Part shown: in pieces, positions 49,360-57,173 of the stretch
Numbering within the stretch: position 1 is the first letter of the stretch
Layout: each line of letters begins with the position of its first letter
Assembly (NCBI GenBank): GCA_016195265.1
Contig: JACPZW010000015.1
Location: 62,001-126,000, forward strand
Reading direction: 5' to 3'
DNA: 64,000 nucleotides
DNA from: Acidobacteriota bacterium
GTDB taxonomy: Bacteria; Acidobacteriota; Vicinamibacteria; Vicinamibacterales; CAVVIG01
Made by a program: the position numbers and the translations under genes
Notes under the pieces: generated by a model
The model's database searches: none
The model's input: the letters and a program-made list of their open reading frames with translations, nothing else
Told to the model about the DNA's origin: nothing

Positions 49360-50753
49360 CGCCGGCGCCCGCTCCGCGAACGGCGCCCGTCGATCGATCC
49401 CGTCTCCCGGTGCCGGGCCCGGCGCGATCGTTCACGTTTCCCCGGATCGAAAAGTCCGCGCTCGCCAATGGCCTGCGCGTCTGGACCGTGCCGCACCCGG
49501 GCGTGCCGCTCGTGGCGTTCACGCTGCTAATCCAGCACGGCGCCGCGACGGATCCGCCGGGCATGGAAGGGCTCGCCGCCGTCACCGCCGATATGCTCGA
49601 CGAGGGCAGCGGCGATCGCTCGGCGATCGAGATGCACGAGGCGCTCGCGCGTCTCGGCGCGCAGTTCGACACCGACATCGGATCCGACGCGACGGTCGCC
49701 AGCCTCACCGTCCTCACGCGCTTCGCGGCGCGGGCGCTCGGGCTGCTGTCGGACATCGTCGCGCGGCCGGCGCTGCGGGAGCAGGATTTCCTGCGCGTAC
49801 GGCAGCTGCGGCTCCACCGGTTGACGCAGCTGCGCGACATGCCGGGCGCGCTCGCCGATCGCGCGTTCCTGACGCTGCTCTACGGCGCGCACCCGTACGG
49901 CCATCTGCCGATTGGCACCGAGGCGTCGCTGACCGCGATGACACCCGACGACGTGCGCGCGTTTCATGCGGAGGCGATCCGGCCGGCGGTCGCCACGCTG
50001 ATCGCCGCCGGCGATTGCGATCACGCGACGGTCGTGCGTCTCGCCGCGGACGCGTTCGGCGACTGGACCGGGTCGGGCGGCCCTGGAGACAAAGATGTGC
50101 AGGCGGCCACCGTGCCGCCTGCGATGCCGCGCCTGCACATCGTCCCGCGGCCCAAGGCGCCGCAGTCCGAGCTGCGCATCGGACAGGTGAGCGCGGCGCG
50201 CGACACGCCCGACTACCACGCGCTGGTCGTCGCGAACACGATTCTCGGGGGGCAGTTCGTCAGCCGCATCAACCTGAACCTGCGCGAAGACAAAGGCCTG
50301 ACGTACGGCGCGCGGACGGCGTTCGAATTCCGCCGTCTGTCCGGTCCGTTCGTGCTGCAGGCCGCCGTACAGACCAGCGGTACGGCGCGCGCGATCGAGG
50401 AATCCATCGCCGAGATCGCCGGCATCCGCGGCGCGCGTCCGGTGACCGGCGCCGAGCTCGAGCTGGGCATCGCGGCGCTGACGCGCGGCTACGCGCGCAA
50501 CTTCGAAACCGCCGATCAGTTCGGACGCGCGGCGCTGCAACTCGCCCTGTACGACCTGCCCGACGATTACTTCGCGCAGTTCGTCACGCGCGTCGAGCGC
50601 GTGACCAGCGACGAGGTGTCGCGCGTCATGACGCGCCACCTCGATCCCGCGCGGCTGACGACGCTCGTCGTCGGCGACGTCGAGGTGATCGGTCAGGATC
50701 TGACCCGCCTCGGTTTTGGCGAACCCGTCGTGCTTCCGCCCGACGCGTACTGA
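49356..50753 (+). CDS. M16 family protein, inactive partner subunit, 465 aa
   Basis: The fold is M16 (SALANGLRVWTVPHPGVPLVAFTLLIQHG, QLRLHRLTQLRDMP, RINLNLREDKGLTYGARTAFEFRR). The HxxEH site is replaced by GMEGLAAV, so it cannot hold zinc. The R/Y pair (REDKGLTYG) that binds substrate C-terminal parts is kept, as in inactive partners of heterodimeric M16 proteases. Its GTG overlaps the previous stop, supporting a complex. A Pro-rich N-terminal stretch of 25 residues precedes the domain. Confidence 0.85.
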   Translation: MTPAPAPRTAPVDRSRLPVPGPARSFTFPRIEKSALANGLRVWTVPHPGVPLVAFTLLIQHGAATDPPGMEGLAAVTADMLDEGSGDRSAIEMHEALARLGAQFDTDIGSDATVASLTVLTRFAARALGLLSDIVARPALREQDFLRVRQLRLHRLTQLRDMPGALADRAFLTLLYGAHPYGHLPIGTEASLTAMTPDDVRAFHAEAIRPAVATLIAAGDCDHATVVRLAADAFGDWTGSGGPGDKDVQAATVPPAMPRLHIVPRPKAPQSELRIGQVSAARDTPDYHALVVANTILGGQFVSRINLNLREDKGLTYGARTAFEFRRLSGPFVLQAAVQTSGTARAIEESIAEIAGIRGARPVTGAELELGIAALTRGYARNFETADQFGRAALQLALYDLPDDYFAQFVTRVERVTSDEVSRVMTRHLDPARLTTLVVGDVEVIGQDLTRLGFGEPVVLPPDAY

Positions 50754-50875
50754 TAGACTCCACCACTCCGCAAGTTCGTGTCATCGCGTGCAAGTGGTCA
50801 GTGCCGCCAGTGATCGTGCAAGCGGTCAATTTCACTGACCGGATAATCAGATGACGCGACGACGACCGAATTCAG

Positions 50876-51901
50876 ATGAAAGCCGTCCGGTTTCATCAGC
50901 ACGGCGACCCCGGCGTGCTCCGCTACGAGGACGCGCCCGATCCGGACCTCGCGCCCGGCGAAGTGCTCGTCCGCGTGCGCGCGTGCGCGATGAACCATCT
51001 GGATCTCTGGGCCCGCCGCGGTTTGGCCGGCGTGAAGATTCCGATGCCGCACATCTGCGGCAGCGATGTCGCCGGGGAAGTCATCTCGTCCGCCGCGGCC
51101 GACGTGTCGATCGGCCGGCGCGTCATGCTGCAGCCGGGTGTGAGCTGCGGCCGGTGCGCGGAATGCCTGTCGGGGAAGGACAACGCGTGCCGGCAGTACG
51201 AAGTGCTGGGCTACCGGAATCACGCGGGCGGCTACGCGGAGCTCGTCAAGGTGCCCGTGCAGAATCTCGTCCCGATTCCGGACGAGATCGGGTTCGTGCA
51301 GGCGGCGGCGTTCCCGCTGACGTTTCTCACGGCGTGGCACATGCTGATGACGCGCGCGCAGTTGAAGCGCGGCGAGGACGTGCTGGTGCTGGCCGCGGGC
51401 AGCGGTGTCGGGCAGGCGGCGATTCAGATCGCGTTCATGCACGGGGCGCGGGTGTTCGCGACCGCGGGGTCGGAGGAGAAGCTCGAAAAGGCGCGCGCGC
51501 TCGGCGCGTACGAGACGATCGATCACTACCGGCAGAACGTGGCCGAGGAAGTCCGGCGCCTGACGAACAAGCGCGGAGTAGACGTCGTCATCGAGCATGT
51601 GGGTCAGGCGACGTGGCCCGGCAGCATTCAGTCGATGGCGCGCGGCGGGAGGCTGGTCACGTGCGGGGCGACCACCGGCGCGAATGCGGCGCTGGACCTC
51701 AACGCGCTCTTCGCGCGGCAACTGACCATTCACGGGTGCTACATGGGCACCAAGGGCGAGCTGATGCGGGCCGCGCGGTTCTTCTTCGCGGGCCAGCTCA
51801 GGCCGGTCATCGATCGGACGTTTCCGCTCGCGGACGCGCAGTCGGCGCACCGCCGGCTCGAGGCGTCGGGGCAGTTCGGCAAGATCGTGCTCGAAGTATG
51901 A
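50876..51901 (+). CDS. Zinc-type alcohol dehydrogenase-like oxidoreductase, 341 aa
   Basis: This is an MDR superfamily enzyme with the structural zinc lobe CGRCAECLSGKDNAC near residues 96-110 and catalytic zinc region HICGSDVAG (Cys near 60). The Rossmann site is VLAAGSGVGQAAIQIAF near 180. It reduces or oxidises alcohols, aldehydes or quinones using NAD(P)(H). Substrate unknown. The 120-bp gap before it shows no clear regulatory site. Confidence 0.88.
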   Translation: MKAVRFHQHGDPGVLRYEDAPDPDLAPGEVLVRVRACAMNHLDLWARRGLAGVKIPMPHICGSDVAGEVISSAAADVSIGRRVMLQPGVSCGRCAECLSGKDNACRQYEVLGYRNHAGGYAELVKVPVQNLVPIPDEIGFVQAAAFPLTFLTAWHMLMTRAQLKRGEDVLVLAAGSGVGQAAIQIAFMHGARVFATAGSEEKLEKARALGAYETIDHYRQNVAEEVRRLTNKRGVDVVIEHVGQATWPGSIQSMARGGRLVTCGATTGANAALDLNALFARQLTIHGCYMGTKGELMRAARFFFAGQLRPVIDRTFPLADAQSAHRRLEASGQFGKIVLEV

Positions 51902-51919
51902 TTTCTTCTTTGAGGGCGC

Positions 51920-52117
51920 GTGAAGCAGTTCGGCATCAGCCTGGTCACGATCGTCGCGGTCGTCAGCACGCTGCTGGCGGCGGCGACCATCTGGCTCTTT
52001 CTCACCAATCCCATGACGGTCGCCAACGCCGTCAACGAGGGCGACGTGTCGCCGCTCATCAGGAATCTCGCTGACGCGATTTACGCTGCACTGAGCGGAC
52101 TTCTCAAATACCTCTGA
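51920..52117 (+). CDS. Small membrane protein, 65 aa
   Basis: One strong hydrophobic helix (SLVTIVAVVSTLLAAATIWLFL, about residues 7-28) is followed by a short soluble part with a second amphipathic segment (AIYAALSGLLKYL). No family is recognised. The GTG lies 18 bp after the oxidoreductase stop. It may be a subunit or regulator of a membrane complex, which is guesswork. Confidence 0.55.
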   Translation: MKQFGISLVTIVAVVSTLLAAATIWLFLTNPMTVANAVNEGDVSPLIRNLADAIYAALSGLLKYL

Positions 52118-52118
52118 C

Positions 52119-52275
52119 GTTGTAGGGTGCTGAGTCGCTTCGCCGCAGAGTGCTGAGGCACTGCGCCGTAGCGTGCTGGCGGAAGCACCTTGAAGCGTCA
52201 GGCCCCAGCGCCTTGCAGCGGCAGGTCCAAGCACCCTGCAGCGAAGGGCTCAAGCACCCTACGGCGACAGGTCCG
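52119..52275. repeat. About seven copies of a 23-nt GC-rich unit, with an orientation switch
   Basis: The first copies read GTAGGGTGCTGAGTCGCTTC and GCAGAGTGCTGAGGCACTGC. From about 52175 the complement orientation follows (AGCACCTTGAAGCGTCAGG, CAAGCACCCTGCAGCGAAGG, GAGCACCCTACGGCGACAGG). Copies differ at many positions, so it is a decaying tandem array whose halves can pair into a long hairpin. It lies between convergent genes and may separate them. Confidence 0.7.
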
Positions 52276-52281
52276 AGCACA

Positions 52282-53358
52282 CTACATCGCAGTCAGCTGC
52301 TTCTTCAGGAATCTTGTCAGAATCCATCCATCGAGAAATTTGAACGGCGCTTTGCCCGAGCTGTAGTGGCCGCACGGGAGGACCGCGACCTCGTGCGGAA
52401 CGTTCAACTCGGCGAACGCGTGAACGAGATCGCGTGAGAGGTCGACGGGGAACGTCAGGTCGTAGCGCGCGTAGACAAGCAGCGTGCGCCGATCCCGCAG
52501 GCGTTCGAGGTACCAACGCGGGCTGATCGGCCGCCACAGCGCGCGCAGAAAATCCAGGTCGATGTGGCCGTCGAGTCCGTCGCGCACATGCCGCGTCGAG
52601 AGGCCGCGCCAGACGACGTCGGCGAAATGCGGCGAGATGTGATTGAGCGCCTGCGCCTTGATCAGCGGCTCGTGCGCGGTGGTCAGCAGCGAGAGGCACG
52701 ATCCGAGGCTCGTGCCGAGAATCCCGATGCGAGTGTAGCCTTGCGAGGCGAGCCACGCGATCGCGCGCCGCGCGTCGAGCACCGCCTGCCGGCAGATTTG
52801 AAGCGTACGCGCGATGTTGGCGCTGACGATGTAGTCCGCGCGGTGCAGTTCGGGCGGCATGCGCTGATCGTGATAGGGCAGGCTCAGGCGCAGCGCGCTC
52901 AGTCCGCTCCACGCGAGCAGCCGGCACAGGCCGGCGTGGCCGCCTACGTCGGCGTTCCACTGCGGGAGGACGAGCACCGCGGCCTTGCGCGTCGCGCCGG
53001 TCGTGGCGTCCGGCTTCAGCCGGACCGTCGCTGGAAAATATCGGCAATAAACCGTGTTGTTCGTCTCGTGCGGCGTGACGAGCGCGCTCGGAAATGTGAG
53101 CAGATCGCCGTCGGCCTCGGCGCTCAACAAATACTCGTCGGTCGGCGGCGCGGAGAAGAACGCGTCGGTGTCGGCCATGACGCGCGACACCCAGCCGCTC
53201 AGAACTGCCGACGGCGCACTGCCCTCCGCCTGCGGATCGCCGGGCGTGCGACCGTTCTGCGGAATCCAGTCGAGTCCCCACTCGAACGGCCGGACGACGC
53301 GATCTGTGGTGACCGAGGCGAGGCGGTGCTCCCACGCGTGGAAGATGGCTTGCAGCAT
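52282..53358 (-). CDS. Alpha/beta-fold hydrolase, 358 aa
   Basis: The nucleophile elbow is GILGTSLGSCLS near residue 217, with the acid in LVYARYDLTFPVDLS and the His in LPCGHYSSGKAPF. The N-terminal 100 residues and the order resemble large alpha/beta hydrolases of the abhydrolase-18-like type. A peptide RLKPDATT near residue 110 is encoded by a GTCCGGCTTCAGCCGGAC palindrome at 53008-53026, a repeat insertion that marks a surface loop. The start is divergent from the lysine operon leader, whose promoter overlaps its first codons. Confidence 0.8.
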   Translation of the reverse strand: MLQAIFHAWEHRLASVTTDRVVRPFEWGLDWIPQNGRTPGDPQAEGSAPSAVLSGWVSRVMADTDAFFSAPPTDEYLLSAEADGDLLTFPSALVTPHETNNTVYCRYFPATVRLKPDATTGATRKAAVLVLPQWNADVGGHAGLCRLLAWSGLSALRLSLPYHDQRMPPELHRADYIVSANIARTLQICRQAVLDARRAIAWLASQGYTRIGILGTSLGSCLSLLTTAHEPLIKAQALNHISPHFADVVWRGLSTRHVRDGLDGHIDLDFLRALWRPISPRWYLERLRDRRTLLVYARYDLTFPVDLSRDLVHAFAELNVPHEVAVLPCGHYSSGKAPFKFLDGWILTRFLKKQLTAM

Positions 53359-53377
53359 CCGTCTCTCATGCTATACT
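53350..53377 (+). promoter_or_regulatory. Promoter of the lysine operon leader
   Basis: TTGCAG (53350-53355) and TATACT (53372-53377) are separated by 16 bp, a good match to a sigma-70 promoter. Transcription should start near 53384, just before the structured leader. The -35 lies over the divergent hydrolase start. Confidence 0.6.
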
Positions 53378-53386
53378 GCTTGCTTC

Positions 53387-53488
53387 ATGCGATTCACCTC
53401 GAGCGGGACCATCGCGTTTGAGAGGAAGTCCAAGGGCATCGGCCGAAAGCGGTCCAACCGCGTCGGAGAATGTGTGCTCGAGACCTAA
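53387..53488 (+). CDS. Possible 33-aa leader peptide
   Basis: An ATG 9 nt after the -10 element opens a frame rich in Arg (5) and Lys (3), containing AFERKSKGIGRKRSNRVGE and ending before the terminator. Lys codons lie just before the antiterminator segment. A lysine-sensing leader peptide is therefore an alternative to a riboswitch, but Lys is sparse and there is no ribosome site. Confidence 0.25.
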   Translation: MRFTSSGTIAFERKSKGIGRKRSNRVGECVLET

Positions 53489-53514
53489 TCCTCATAGCAA
53501 CGAGCGTTCATGCT

Positions 53515-53549
53515 GCCGACCGGTTGAAAACCGCGTCGGCTTTTTTTTT
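53515..53549 (+). terminator. Intrinsic terminator in the asd leader
   Basis: GCCGAC-CGGTT, a GAA loop, AACCG, one bulged C and GTCGGC form an 11-bp stem, followed by nine T. It lies 68 nt before the asd start codon, so it would act as an attenuator of the whole lysine operon. Confidence 0.88.
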
Positions 53550-53616
53550 GGGTTGCGGAACGTTTGCCACGAAGGCACGAAGAGCACGAAGAAGAAGGGG
53601 AACGAGAGGAACGACG

Positions 53617-54663
53617 ATGGCATCGATCGAAGTAGGAATTCTTGGCGCGACCGGACAGGTGGGCCAGCAGTTCGTCGCGCTGCTCACGCATCATCCGTGG
53701 TTTCGCGTCGCGTGGCTCGGCGCGAGCGAGCGCTCCGCGGGCAAGCCGTACCGCGAGGCGACCGCGTGGCGGCTGCCGGCGCTGCTGACCGATTCCGTCG
53801 GCCGTTTGAAGGTGCAGGCTGCCGCGCCCGCCGGCGCGCCGAAGCTCGTCTTCTCCGGCCTCGATTCGTCCGTCGCCGGCGACATTGAAGCCGCCTTCGC
53901 GCAGGCCGGCCACATCGTCGTCAGCAATTCGCGCAACTACCGGATGGAGGCGACCGTTCCGCTGCTCATTCCCGAAGTGAACGCGGATCATCTCGCGCTG
54001 CTCGCGGCGCAGGGCGCCGCCACGGGATGGAAAGGCCGCATCGTCACGAATCCCAACTGCGCCGTCGTCGTCCTGGCGATGGCGCTCGCGCCGCTCCGCC
54101 AGTTCGGCTTGAAGAAAACGATGATCACGACGCTGCAGGCGATCTCCGGCGCCGGCTATCCGGGCGTGCCGTCGTGGGACATTCTCGGCAACGTCATCCC
54201 GTTCATCGGCGGCGGCGAGGAAGAGAAGATCGAAACCGAGACGAACAAAATTCTCGGCGCCGTGAAGAGCGGGCGTGTCGAGAATCATCCCGTGACCGTG
54301 AGCGCGGCGGTCACGCGCGTGCCGGTGCACAACGGCCATACCGGATCGATTGCCGTCGCGCTCGAGCAGCAGCCGGACCTCGACACGATCATCGACGCGT
54401 GGAATTCGTTCCGCGGCAAGCCGCAGGAACTCGGGCTGCCGTCCGCGCCGCCGCAGCCGATCGTCTACCTCACGGAACAGAACAGACCGCAGCCCGCGCT
54501 CGACGCGAATCGCGACGACGGTATGACGGTCACGGTCGGACGGCTGCGCCGCTGCCCCGTGCTCGGCTACAAGTTCGCGGCGCTTGGCCACAATACAATC
54601 CGCGGCGCCGCCGGCGCCGCCATCCTCAACGCCGAGCTGATGCATCGGGAGGGATTGCTGTGA
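53617..54663 (+). CDS. asd: Aspartate-semialdehyde dehydrogenase, 348 aa
   Basis: The NAD(P)-binding start is VGILGATGQVGQQFVALL, the active Cys is in TNPNCAVVVLA near residue 148, and the GAGYPGVPSWDILGNVIPFI and HNGHTGSIAV motifs mark the archaeal/fungal-type ASADH. The enzyme makes aspartate semialdehyde for lysine, methionine and threonine. GAGAGGA lies 8 nt before ATG 53617. The leader between the terminator and the start carries CACGAAG repeats. It heads asd-lysC-dapB-dapA-dapD-dapE. Confidence 0.93.
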   Translation: MASIEVGILGATGQVGQQFVALLTHHPWFRVAWLGASERSAGKPYREATAWRLPALLTDSVGRLKVQAAAPAGAPKLVFSGLDSSVAGDIEAAFAQAGHIVVSNSRNYRMEATVPLLIPEVNADHLALLAAQGAATGWKGRIVTNPNCAVVVLAMALAPLRQFGLKKTMITTLQAISGAGYPGVPSWDILGNVIPFIGGGEEEKIETETNKILGAVKSGRVENHPVTVSAAVTRVPVHNGHTGSIAVALEQQPDLDTIIDAWNSFRGKPQELGLPSAPPQPIVYLTEQNRPQPALDANRDDGMTVTVGRLRRCPVLGYKFAALGHNTIRGAAGAAILNAELMHREGLL

Positions 54664-54721
54664 CGATGCTCTTTCCAGCCCCACCCGCCTTTCCTGCCCT
54701 TCCAGCCCGGAGGATCTCTTC

Positions 54722-56110
54722 ATGAGCGTCGTGATGAAGTTCGGCGGCACCTCCGTCGCCGATCCCGACGCCATCAGTCGCCTGATCGGCGTCGTTTCCC
54801 GGGAGCTTTCGGGGGATAGGGGCCCACGGATTAGCGGTGCTCCGACCGTCGTGGTCTCCGCGCTCTCGAAAGTGACTGACACGCTGGTGAAGGTGTGCGG
54901 CCTCGCGGAGGATGGCAATGGCAGCGGCGCCGCGCAGGCCCTGGACGCGCTCGTCGAGCGGCACGTGTCGATCGCATCGGCGGTGACCACGGAGAGCCGC
55001 GCGAGCGTCGTCGCGAGCGTGAAAGCGGAGTTCGACGAGTTGATCGGCCTCGTGCACGCGCTCGCGGTCCTGCGCGAGGTGTCCCCGCGATCGCAGGACG
55101 CCGTGCTCTCGGTCGGCGAGATCGTCAGCAGCCGCATCGTGGCTGCCGCGCTGGCCGACAGCGGGATCGCGAGCGCGTGGGTCGACGCGCGCACCGTGCT
55201 CATCACGGATGCCGAGTACACGTCGGCCGCGCCCGACATGACGGCCACCTGCGACCGCGTGCGTGAGCATCTCGCGCCGGTGCAGGCCGCCGGAAAAGTC
55301 GCCGTGCTCGGCGGCTTCATCGGCGCCACCGCCAGCGGCGTGACGACGACGCTCGGCCGCGGCGGGTCGGATTATTCGGCGGCGATCTTCGGCGCGTGCC
55401 TCGGCGTCGGCGAGATTCAGATCTGGACCGACGTGGACGGCATGCTGACCGCGGATCCGCGCGTCGTGCCGCACCCGCGGCTCGTCGAACAGCTGTCGTT
55501 CCACGAAGCGTCGGAGCTCGCGTTCTTCGGCGCGAAGGTCCTGCACCCGAGCACGATTCTCCCCGCCGTCGACAAGAACATCCCCGTGCGGATTCTGAAT
55601 TCGCGCCGGCCCGAGAACACGGGCACGCGCATCACCGCCGAAGGCCGCCCCGACGCGACCGGCGCGACCGGTCTGACCGCGCTCGCGTGCAAGCGTGACG
55701 TGACCGTCGTGGACATCACGTCCACCCGCATGCTGATGGCGCACGGTTTTCTGCGGCGGCTCTTCGAGGTGTTCGAGCGCTTCAAGACGCCGGTCGACGT
55801 CGTGACGACGTCCGAGGTCAGCGTGTCGGTCACCGTCGACGACACGCGCCGGCTCGACGACATCGTCGAGGGGTTGCGCCATTTCGCGGAGGTCAGCTCG
55901 GAGCGCGACATGGCGATTATCTGCGCCGTGGGCGAGAATCTCCGGTCGGACCCGGCCGCGTTCGCGCGCGCCGTGAACGCGCTGGACCGTGTGCCGCTGC
56001 GCCTTGTGTCACAGGCCGCGTCGCGGCGTAACATTACGTTCGTGCTGAGAAACGCGGACGTCCCCGAGGCGATGACGCGTCTCCATGATCAGTTCTTTGG
56101 ACGTGACTGA
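54722..56110 (+). CDS. lysC: Aspartate kinase (monofunctional, with ACT domains), 462 aa
   Basis: The kinase core is VMKFGGTSVAD at the N-terminus, with GGFIGATASGVTTTLGRGGSDYSAAI and WTDVDGMLTADPR. The C-terminal ACT pair (VTVVDITSTRMLMAHGFLRRLFEVFERFKTPVDVVTTSEVSVSVTVDD) is the allosteric domain bound by lysine or threonine. GGAGG lies 9 nt before ATG 54722. The short gap before it carries a CCCGCCTTTCC repeat. Confidence 0.93.
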   Translation: MSVVMKFGGTSVADPDAISRLIGVVSRELSGDRGPRISGAPTVVVSALSKVTDTLVKVCGLAEDGNGSGAAQALDALVERHVSIASAVTTESRASVVASVKAEFDELIGLVHALAVLREVSPRSQDAVLSVGEIVSSRIVAAALADSGIASAWVDARTVLITDAEYTSAAPDMTATCDRVREHLAPVQAAGKVAVLGGFIGATASGVTTTLGRGGSDYSAAIFGACLGVGEIQIWTDVDGMLTADPRVVPHPRLVEQLSFHEASELAFFGAKVLHPSTILPAVDKNIPVRILNSRRPENTGTRITAEGRPDATGATGLTALACKRDVTVVDITSTRMLMAHGFLRRLFEVFERFKTPVDVVTTSEVSVSVTVDDTRRLDDIVEGLRHFAEVSSERDMAIICAVGENLRSDPAAFARAVNALDRVPLRLVSQAASRRNITFVLRNADVPEAMTRLHDQFFGRD

Positions 56111-56130
56111 AGTACAGACGAAGAGGATTA

Positions 56131-56362
56131 GCCACAGAGCTCACAGAGACACAGAGAGGCGATCAGTTCGGCGGCGCCGCAAAGCGGCGTGCCCAGCCGA
56201 ATCGGGACGGTGCACGAGTCGTGGCACTCTTCGCTTGAAGACTCGCGCACCGCCCCGATCCGGCTGCGCTCGTCGGCCTGCGAGGCAGGCCGACCGCCGA
56301 ACTGATCGCCTGATACTCCGCGTTGGTCTTCTCTCTGTGTCCCGGTGTCTCCGTGGCTCGTT
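56131..56362. repeat. Giant imperfect palindrome between lysC and dapB (about 230 bp)
   Basis: The outer arms are CACAGAG-type repeats (AGCCACAGAGCTCACAGAGA...) and their complement (TCTCTCTGTGTCCCGGTGTC...GTGGCT). Inside lies a perfect 17-bp pair GGCGATCAGTTCGGCGG (56158-56174) and CCGCCGAACTGATCGCC (56294-56310), and within that GGTGCACGAGTC pairs with GACTCGCGCACC. The whole gap (306 bp) has no gene and would fold into one long hairpin. Confidence 0.8.
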
Positions 56363-56416
56363 CCTCTTCTTCTTCGTTCTTCGTCTTCGTGGTTCGCAGG
56401 CGTTGGAATAACCGAG

Positions 56417-57112
56417 ATGCGCATACTCCTGGTCGGTCACGGCAAGATGGGACGGATGGTCGAGGCGCTCGCCGAGGAGTACGGGTGTGACGTCGCGGGC
56501 GTCCTGGATCCGCTGTCGCCGCGGCACGGCGGCGGACCCGACGCCGACGCGTGGAACGGTGTCGACGTCGCGATCGATTTCACGACGCCGGACTCCGTGA
56601 TGCAGAATGCGCCGGTGCTCGCGCGGCGCCGCATCAACCTCGTCATCGGCACGACCGGCTGGGCCGCGCACGACGCCGCGCTCCGGAAGGTGGTCGCCGA
56701 CGCCGGCAGCGGGATCGTCGTCGCGCCGAATTTCTCGACCGGCGTCGTCCTGTTCGAAGCGGTTGTCGCGCACGCGGCGAAGCTGTTCGCGCCGCACCAG
56801 GAGTTCGGCGCGTTTCTCCACGAGGCGCATCACAGCGCCAAGAAAGACGCGCCGTCGGGCACCGCGATATCGCTCAAGCGCGCGATGGAGCAGAGCGGGT
56901 TCCCGCGGCCGATCGACGTCTCGTCCACGCGCGCCGGATCGATTCCCGGCACGCACACGGTCGGCTTCGACGGCCCTGCCGAGACGGTCACGCTGACTCA
57001 CGCGGCGCGCGATCGGACCGCGTTCGCCCGGGGCGCGCTGACGGCCGCGAAGTGGATCAACGGCAAGCGCGGCTGGTACTCGATGAAAGACGTCCTTGGT
57101 CTGGGCGGGTAG
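56417..57112 (+). CDS. dapB: 4-hydroxy-tetrahydrodipicolinate reductase, 231 aa
   Basis: The N-terminus ILLVGHGKMGRMVEALAEE is a Rossmann site. The catalytic segment EFGAFLHEAHHSAKKDAPSGTAISLKRAM contains the conserved HH and K-x-x-x-P-S-G-T-A. FTTPDS and GTTGW are usual DapB landmarks. The enzyme reduces HTPA in lysine/diaminopimelate synthesis. ATG 56417 has weak ribosome signals. It is slightly short for DapB (about 250-270 aa). Confidence 0.93.
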   Translation: MRILLVGHGKMGRMVEALAEEYGCDVAGVLDPLSPRHGGGPDADAWNGVDVAIDFTTPDSVMQNAPVLARRRINLVIGTTGWAAHDAALRKVVADAGSGIVVAPNFSTGVVLFEAVVAHAAKLFAPHQEFGAFLHEAHHSAKKDAPSGTAISLKRAMEQSGFPRPIDVSSTRAGSIPGTHTVGFDGPAETVTLTHAARDRTAFARGALTAAKWINGKRGWYSMKDVLGLGG

Positions 57113-57135
57113 GGCTGGTGGGCAGGCAGGTGACG

Positions 57136-57168
57136 ACGTAGCGCAGGCCTTCAGGCCTGCTGGAGCAC
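57136..57168. repeat. GTAGCGCAGGCCTTCAGGCCTGCTGGAG palindrome before dapA
   Basis: GCAGGCC-TTCA-GGCCTGC forms a perfect hairpin ending 8 nt before the dapA ATG. It is the same family as the palindromes inside the helicase gene at 42656-42756. Confidence 0.8.
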
Positions 57169-57173
57169 ACGCA

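Larger units (their letters stand above)
53387..53616 (+). promoter_or_regulatory. Structured leader of asd with terminator/antiterminator switch (candidate riboswitch)
   Basis: A 7-bp stem CTCGAGC/GCTCGAG (53398-53404 with 53476-53482) closes a folded region that includes hairpin GGCCG-AAAG-CGGUC. The segment AACCGCGTCGG (53456-53466) is identical to the 3' arm of the downstream terminator, so it can pair with the terminator 5' arm (53516-53525) as an antiterminator. A second switch is possible: GCTCG (53476-53480) can pair with CGAGC in the closing stem or with CGAGC at 53501-53505, nested in the antiterminator. I do not recognise the class; it lacks the visible core of the lysine riboswitch. 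Confidence 0.65.

Noticed and set aside
52119-52275. CRISPR-like array
   Set aside because: Copies are contiguous, diverged and switch orientation; there are no spacers of constant length and no cas genes in the window.
53398-53482. RNase P or lysine riboswitch in the asd leader
   Set aside because: GAGAGGAAGTCC recalls the RNase P core and CGGCCGAAAG recalls part of the L-box, but the element is too short and the remaining conserved segments are absent.
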